NCBI RefSeq assembly: GCF_000482325.1
Contig: NZ_KI535295.1
Location: 793,060-857,059, forward strand
Length of the DNA: 64,000 nt
Source: Bacillus sp. UNC438CL73TsuS30
Lineage (GTDB): Bacteria; Bacillota; Bacilli; Bacillales; Cytobacillaceae
Direction of reading: 5' to 3'
Part shown: in pieces, positions 60,163 to 64,000 of the stretch
Position numbering within the stretch: position 1 is the stretch's first letter
Layout of the letters: each line of letters starts with the position of its first letter
The notes under the pieces: model-generated
What the model was told of the DNA's origin: nothing
Databases searched by the model: none
Seen by the model: the letters and a program-made list of their open reading frames with translations, nothing else
Translations under genes and position numbers: made by a program

Positions 60163-60453
60163 ATCAGGACCGTTCAATGAATAGAACGGTATTAAGATTC
60201 AATCTTAGTGCGGATTCGTTCCCCAACCGAAATAGCTCCCATCTCATATAATTCTTCAAAAAATAGTGCTCCAAAAACTTTTTATCAAGAATAATAAGAT
60301 CGATTGTTGTTGAAACCCAAAGAAGTATTAAATTTCCTGTCTAAAAAATATAAAAATAATGACAATCTGACTCGAAAATTGATTATAATTAATACAAAGT
60401 TATTATTTTTGTGATTTTTGTCAAATTGGCCTGCAACGAAGGAGGTTTTTCAT
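59974..60453. other. Decayed gap between citM and DUF2062 gene
   Basis: This 480-bp stretch holds the AEC-transporter remnant, the possible minus-strand remnant and a 7-bp hairpin (ACCGTTC/GAACGGT, 60169-60190). Otherwise it is AT-rich without an intact gene. Confidence 0.55.
60192..60281 (-). pseudogene. Possible minus-strand coding remnant
   Basis: On the minus strand a 29-codon stretch reads GALFFEELYEMGAISVGERI and then RTKIES before a stop. It has a natural-looking amphipathic composition but lacks any start codon and is preceded by stops. It could be the end of a deleted gene. I do not recognise the family. Confidence 0.25.
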
Positions 60454-61017
60454 ATGAACATAAGGCAAAAGAAATATAATTTTTTTCAACGAATCGGACG
60501 TGCGTTTAGGTTGAATTTTTTAAAACTGTTTCGTTCTCCTGGCGGGGCCAAAAAAGTGTCATTAGGTTTTGCGATTGGCTTTGGTTTGGAAATGTTGGTG
60601 ATATCATCTGCGTCACTTATCTATATATTATTTATCCCGATTGTCCGTCTGGCCAAAGGATCTTTTCCGGCTGCAATCATTGGAAATGTTATTGGCAAAC
60701 TAACCTTTCTGCCTGTGATCCTGTTACCTTTTGCAAAAAAACTCGGGAAAGCGGTCTTTCCATTGAAGGTTCAGATTGGACAAAGTACACCATTTTCATT
60801 TGAAAAACTACTGCATGGCGATTTTAGTGTCATTATCAGTATCCTCCACGGGGGAGTCCATGTTTTAATTGGAATGACCATTTTTGGTATTGTTCTTGGG
60901 ATTATCTCATACTTCATAGTCTACTATTTGTATGAAAAGCAAAAAACGAAACGACTAACCAGAATTCGTGATAAACAGGCACTTCGGAAAAATAGCCTGA
61001 ATAAAAATTTAGTATGA
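60454..61017 (+). CDS. DUF2062 membrane protein
   Basis: The protein has 187 aa from ATG 60454, which follows AAGGAGG; a longer frame to 60418 is not needed. It has an amphipathic N-terminus (RIGRAFRLNFLKLFRSPGGAKKVSLGFAIG cut short as the DUF2062 mark SPxxxAxGFAIGxF-like), three or four membrane segments and a basic C-terminus. DUF2062 proteins are small membrane proteins of unknown function in many bacteria. It stands alone with a terminator behind it. Confidence 0.75.
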   Translation: MNIRQKKYNFFQRIGRAFRLNFLKLFRSPGGAKKVSLGFAIGFGLEMLVISSASLIYILFIPIVRLAKGSFPAAIIGNVIGKLTFLPVILLPFAKKLGKAVFPLKVQIGQSTPFSFEKLLHGDFSVIISILHGGVHVLIGMTIFGIVLGIISYFIVYYLYEKQKTKRLTRIRDKQALRKNSLNKNLV

Positions 61018-61030
61018 TTTTTGATGAATT

Positions 61031-61068
61031 AACGGTTACCCATTCTTCATGTGGTGACCGTTTTTTTG
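61031..61068 (+). terminator. Intrinsic terminator after DUF2062 gene
   Basis: AACGGTTACC pairs with GGTGACCGTT (one wobble), followed by TTTTT. Confidence 0.85.
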
Positions 61069-61172
61069 ACTTCTCGAATCTATTTAGTTTTCTCATGTGT
61101 TAACGTATAATGAAAGTGATAGTTGTGAATTTTCTAACCAATTTAATTTTCCATCATGCGGAGGTCCATTAG

Positions 61173-62348
61173 ATGCTGCTTAATACCTTTAAAAATGAAG
61201 TAAACCAACTAAAATACGAGGTAATCGGGTGGAGGAGATATCTCCATCAAAACCCTGAATTATCATTTCATGAAGAAAAAACGGCACAATTTGTGTACGA
61301 AACACTCCAATCCTTTGGGAACTTGGAGCTTTCCCGACCGACAAAGACAAGTGTGATGGCTCGCCTCATCGGTTCACAGCCGGGTAAGGTCCTTGCAATC
61401 CGAGCTGATATGGATGCCTTGCCGATTCAAGAGGAAAACACATTTGAATTTGCATCTAGTATTCCCGGGGTGATGCACGCCTGCGGGCATGATGGACACA
61501 CGGCGATTTTACTTGGGACTGCAAAGATACTTTCGGGTATGAAGGACCGCATCCAAGGGGAGGTTCGTTTCCTCTTTCAGCATGGGGAAGAAATGTTTCC
61601 GGGCGGCGCCGAGGAAATGGTGGAAGCAGGGGTAATGAATGGTGTTGACCTCGTAATAGGAACCCATCTTTGGTCCCCAATTGAAGTAGGCAAGGTTGGG
61701 ATTGTCTATGGTAAGATGCAGGCTGCGCCGGATACCTTTGATATTACAATAAAAGGGGCCGGTGGACATGCTGCGGAGCCGCATTGTACTGTTGATGCGA
61801 TTGCAATTGCTACACAAGTAGTTGGCAACCTGCAGCATATTGTTTCTAGAAACACGGATCCACTCGATAATCTTGTTGTTTCGGTTACAAAAATCATGGG
61901 GGGAACCGCTCATAATGTGATTCCGAATACTGTAGAAATCGGCGGGACGGTCCGCAGCTTTGATGCTAAACTGCGCGAATCCATCCCGCCTCTAATGGAA
62001 CGAATCATAAAGGGGATTACGCTGGCACACGGTGCTGACTATGATTTTTCTTACAATTATGGCTACCGCCCTGTTGTAAATGATGAAGTTGTTACTAGGG
62101 GGATAGAGGAAACTGTTCTTGAGCTGTTCGGGGATAAGGCTCTCGCGCCAATTAAACCGGATATGGGCGGAGAAGATTTTTCCGCTTTCCAGCAAAAAGC
62201 GCCGGGAGCGTTTTTCTATATAGGGGCAGGGAATGCTGAAAAAGGAATTATTCATCCCCATCACCATCCACGTTTTACGATCGATGAAGAATCATTGGAA
62301 ATGGCGGTTAACATCTTTGTTCATGCCGCATTTAAATTTTTGAATTAA
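61173..62348 (+). CDS. M20-family amidohydrolase
   Basis: The 391-aa M20D-type metallohydrolase has RRYLHQNPELSFHE, the metal ligands in HACGHDGHTA (about residues 104-113) and HGEEMFPGGAEEM, then KGAGGHAAEPH of the dimer domain, PDMGGEDFSAF and the final HHHPRFTIDE. It removes the acyl group from an N-acyl amino acid (hippurate hydrolase/IAA-amino acid hydrolase group). The substrate is unknown. GCGGAGG precedes the ATG. It is closed by a bidirectional terminator. Confidence 0.88.
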   Translation: MLLNTFKNEVNQLKYEVIGWRRYLHQNPELSFHEEKTAQFVYETLQSFGNLELSRPTKTSVMARLIGSQPGKVLAIRADMDALPIQEENTFEFASSIPGVMHACGHDGHTAILLGTAKILSGMKDRIQGEVRFLFQHGEEMFPGGAEEMVEAGVMNGVDLVIGTHLWSPIEVGKVGIVYGKMQAAPDTFDITIKGAGGHAAEPHCTVDAIAIATQVVGNLQHIVSRNTDPLDNLVVSVTKIMGGTAHNVIPNTVEIGGTVRSFDAKLRESIPPLMERIIKGITLAHGADYDFSYNYGYRPVVNDEVVTRGIEETVLELFGDKALAPIKPDMGGEDFSAFQQKAPGAFFYIGAGNAEKGIIHPHHHPRFTIDEESLEMAVNIFVHAAFKFLN

Positions 62349-62350
62349 AC

Positions 62351-62388
62351 AAAGGGTCTGCCCCAATCTTATGGGGGAGACCCTTTTT
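62351..62388. terminator. Bidirectional terminator between amidohydrolase and dehydrogenase genes
   Basis: AAAGGGTCTGCCCC pairs with GGGGGAGACCCTTT with a small mismatch, followed by TT on the plus strand and preceded by A-rich sequence. It serves both convergent genes. Confidence 0.85.
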
Positions 62389-63340
62389 AATATCCGCGTT
62401 TTCGATCCACTATTCCGTGTAAAGTTTGTCCATTTAAATATTTTATTACATTATCAACAAAAAATTGAGTCACACCTTCAATAGTGCTAGGTCCAGACAA
62501 ATGCGAAGTGATATAGACATTTGGCATTGAATAAAAACGATGATCCTTTGGCAGTGGCTCTGTTTCAAAAACGTCAAGAATTGCTGCTTTCAGGTGCCCT
62601 TCCTCAAGAACAGATTGTAAATCATTTTCAGCGATCAGTGCACCTCTGCCCACATTTACAAGACAGCTATCAGGCTTCATCGCGAGAAGGATCTCACGAT
62701 TGATAACATGGTAGGTTTTTTCTGTTAAAGGAAGCGTTAGGACAAGGTAATCAAGATCTTTAACAAAATCCGTCCATTGGTTTGCAGTAAAGTGTTGGTC
62801 CACAGTTTCGGCATTCCTCCCGCTAAAACTTAATCCGTGAACCCTCATGTCAAATGCTTTAGCCTTACGGACGGTTTCAGCTCCAATCGATCCCAGTCCA
62901 GCTATTCCGATGGTTTTTCTGGCAAGGGAGTCAGAAATAAAGGAATCCCAATTCCGTTCTGTTTGTGCTTGTCTCATTCGCGGAATGTCCTTAACAATAT
63001 GTAGAAGATAGGCAAAAATATATTCAGAAATATATGTGCCAAACTGGTCGACAATTCTGGTAAGGAGGATATCATCAGGGATGGAAGAATCGGCCACTAA
63101 ATCATTCACACCTGCGCCTATCGACTGAAACCAACGGACAGATAAGGCATTTGGTGTACGAAGGAGTTGGGTAGGGAACTTCCAGCCTAAGATAATCTCA
63201 GTACCGGGTAAAAACATTTCTGCTTCCTCGTAAGTTGCTGCTGCCTTCACAGCTTTATAACCATGTCCACGTACGCAGTTCGCATATTCTTCAGCGTGGT
63301 TCGGGTCAAATACTAATATATTCGGTTGTGACGAATTCAT
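62387..63340 (-). CDS. D-2-hydroxyacid dehydrogenase
   Basis: The protein has 317 aa from ATG 63340, eight bases after AGGAG; GTG 63349 is in frame but too close to the site. The NAD domain has GIAGLGSIGAETVRKAKAFD, and the catalytic Arg, Glu and His lie in NVGRGALIAENDL, DVFETEPLPKDH and TSHLSGPS. It reduces a 2-oxoacid or glyoxylate-like acid to the D-hydroxyacid. The substrate cannot be read. It is convergent with the amidohydrolase gene. Confidence 0.88.
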   Translation of the reverse strand: MNSSQPNILVFDPNHAEEYANCVRGHGYKAVKAAATYEEAEMFLPGTEIILGWKFPTQLLRTPNALSVRWFQSIGAGVNDLVADSSIPDDILLTRIVDQFGTYISEYIFAYLLHIVKDIPRMRQAQTERNWDSFISDSLARKTIGIAGLGSIGAETVRKAKAFDMRVHGLSFSGRNAETVDQHFTANQWTDFVKDLDYLVLTLPLTEKTYHVINREILLAMKPDSCLVNVGRGALIAENDLQSVLEEGHLKAAILDVFETEPLPKDHRFYSMPNVYITSHLSGPSTIEGVTQFFVDNVIKYLNGQTLHGIVDRKRGY

Positions 63341-63670
63341 AAAAATCACTCCTATACAATCTATCTAATGAGACATTAGCCATAATCAATATAATTAAAG
63401 TTAACAATAGATGTAATAAGAATTCAAGATAAAAAGGTTTCAGGAGTTGCTATATTATTTATAGTTAATATCCACCTTTTAAAGGGATAATTGTCTATAA
63501 AAAACTATTTATGGGAATGTATCCTAGTCTTTTATCCTTAATTTTCACACCCTAATATTTCGGGAATGAAAATAAAACCGCTCTGTGTTATGATGGCAAT
63601 ATCAAACCGATCGGATGTAAGGTGGATTCCATCTTTGTCATTCAAAGGAAAAAGTGGGAGTGCGATTAGA
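63341..63670. other. Divergent gap between hydroxyacid dehydrogenase and MFS gene
   Basis: This 330-bp AT-rich stretch has no credible gene; the minus frame at 63538-63747 overlaps the MFS gene. No clear promoter or palindrome was found. Confidence 0.5.
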
Positions 63671-64000
63671 ATGGAAACGTGGAAACGGAATTTATGGGTG
63701 CTTTGGATAGGCTGTTTCTTTACATCGGCAAGCTTTTCGATGGTCATTCCTTTTTTGCCCCTTTTTCTACTGCAAATTGGCGTTCATCAACATACAGAAA
63801 TGTGGTCAGGACTGCTTTTTAGTTCGGCCTTTTTTGCCGGTGCAATCGCTTCTCCTTTCTGGGGGAGGGTAGCAGACCGGTACGGAAGAAAGCCAATGAT
63901 TATTCGGGCCGGATTTGTTCTTTTTGTCATCTATACATTAATGGCCTTCGTAACGAATCCTTATGAGATCTTAGCATTAAGAATAATGCAGGGATTATTG
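63671..64000 (+). CDS. MFS transporter, 3' end cut off
   Basis: The frame opens with ATG 63671 after GGGAGTG and stays open for all 110 codons to the window end. It encodes a short cytoplasmic start (METWKRNLWVLWIGCFF), hydrophobic segments and the major-facilitator motif A WGRVADRYGRKPM between the second and third segments. Drug:H+ antiporters of the YttB/BmrP type look like this. Substrate unknown. Confidence 0.85.
   Translation, partial: METWKRNLWVLWIGCFFTSASFSMVIPFLPLFLLQIGVHQHTEMWSGLLFSSAFFAGAIASPFWGRVADRYGRKPMIIRAGFVLFVIYTLMAFVTNPYEILALRIMQGLL

Noticed and set aside
63538..63747. 69-codon minus-strand frame at the right end
   Set aside because: It overlaps the start of the MFS gene antisense and has no ribosome site.

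Overview
The window is chromosomal DNA from a low-GC, endospore-forming Bacillaceae, probably Bacillus or Neobacillus. Supporting signs are strong AGGAGG ribosome binding sites, frequent TTG/GTG starts, a Bacillus-type class IV polyhydroxyalkanoate cluster (phaP, phaQ, phaR, phaB, phaC), an ureABCEFGD operon followed by a nickel transporter, and several GerP-like spore proteins. Both edges cut genes: a YhgE/Pip family membrane protein on the left and an MFS transporter on the right. No rRNA, tRNA, CRISPR array, prophage or insertion sequence was seen.

Region by region. 1-4.2 kb: Pip-like protein and a GAF/PucR-type regulator. 4.2-13.9 kb: leucine/isovaleryl-CoA breakdown operon (acyl-CoA dehydrogenase, acetyl-CoA-synthetase-like ligase, biotin carboxylase, biotin carrier, HMG-CoA lyase, methylglutaconyl-CoA hydratase, carboxyltransferase) ending in scoA-scoB. 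14-20.6 kb: thiolase, SDR reductase and the PHA cluster with its divergent control region. 20.8-27.6 kb: Lrp-type regulator, phenylalanine dehydrogenase, a 2-oxoacid dehydrogenase E1alpha/E1beta/E2 and an amino acid permease. 28.1-42.3 kb: a 52-bp tandem repeat block, then the phenylacetate cluster (paaI, paaK, paaABCD, EthD protein, paaF, paaG, aldehyde dehydrogenase, paaH, paaJ, a further hydratase, paaX) and two accessory enzymes. 42.6-49.8 kb: urease, nickel transporter, a small protein and a convergent urea transporter. 49.9-53.1 kb: pseudouridine salvage (psuG, psuK with an N-terminal helix-turn-helix) and a BMP-family lipoprotein. 53.2-55.9 kb: an orphan uroporphyrinogen-III synthase-like protein and a nest of five GerP-like small proteins. 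56-60 kb: citrate two-component system and CitM-type transporter, then decayed genes. 60.4-64 kb: DUF2062 protein, M20 amidohydrolase, D-2-hydroxyacid dehydrogenase, MFS start.

How the genes fit together. Three ketogenic routes converge on acetyl-CoA and acetoacetyl-CoA. Leucine yields acetoacetate through the first operon, and scoAB can activate it. Phenylalanine can be deaminated by phenylalanine dehydrogenase, possibly converted by the neighbouring 2-oxoacid dehydrogenase to phenylacetyl-CoA, and opened by the paa enzymes. The thiolase, reductase and PhaRC synthase can store the products as polyhydroxybutyrate. Urease, urea transporter, nickel transporter and a TnrA/GlnR-like box add nitrogen scavenging. 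The most notable observations are an apparent ATT start codon for phaC, the phenylalanine-to-phenylacetyl-CoA supercluster, the GerP-like island, two tandem repeat blocks (52-bp and 21-bp periods), an attenuator-like leader before the urea transporter, and large palindromes near phaQ, paaK, paaA and the psuK-linked lipoprotein gene.
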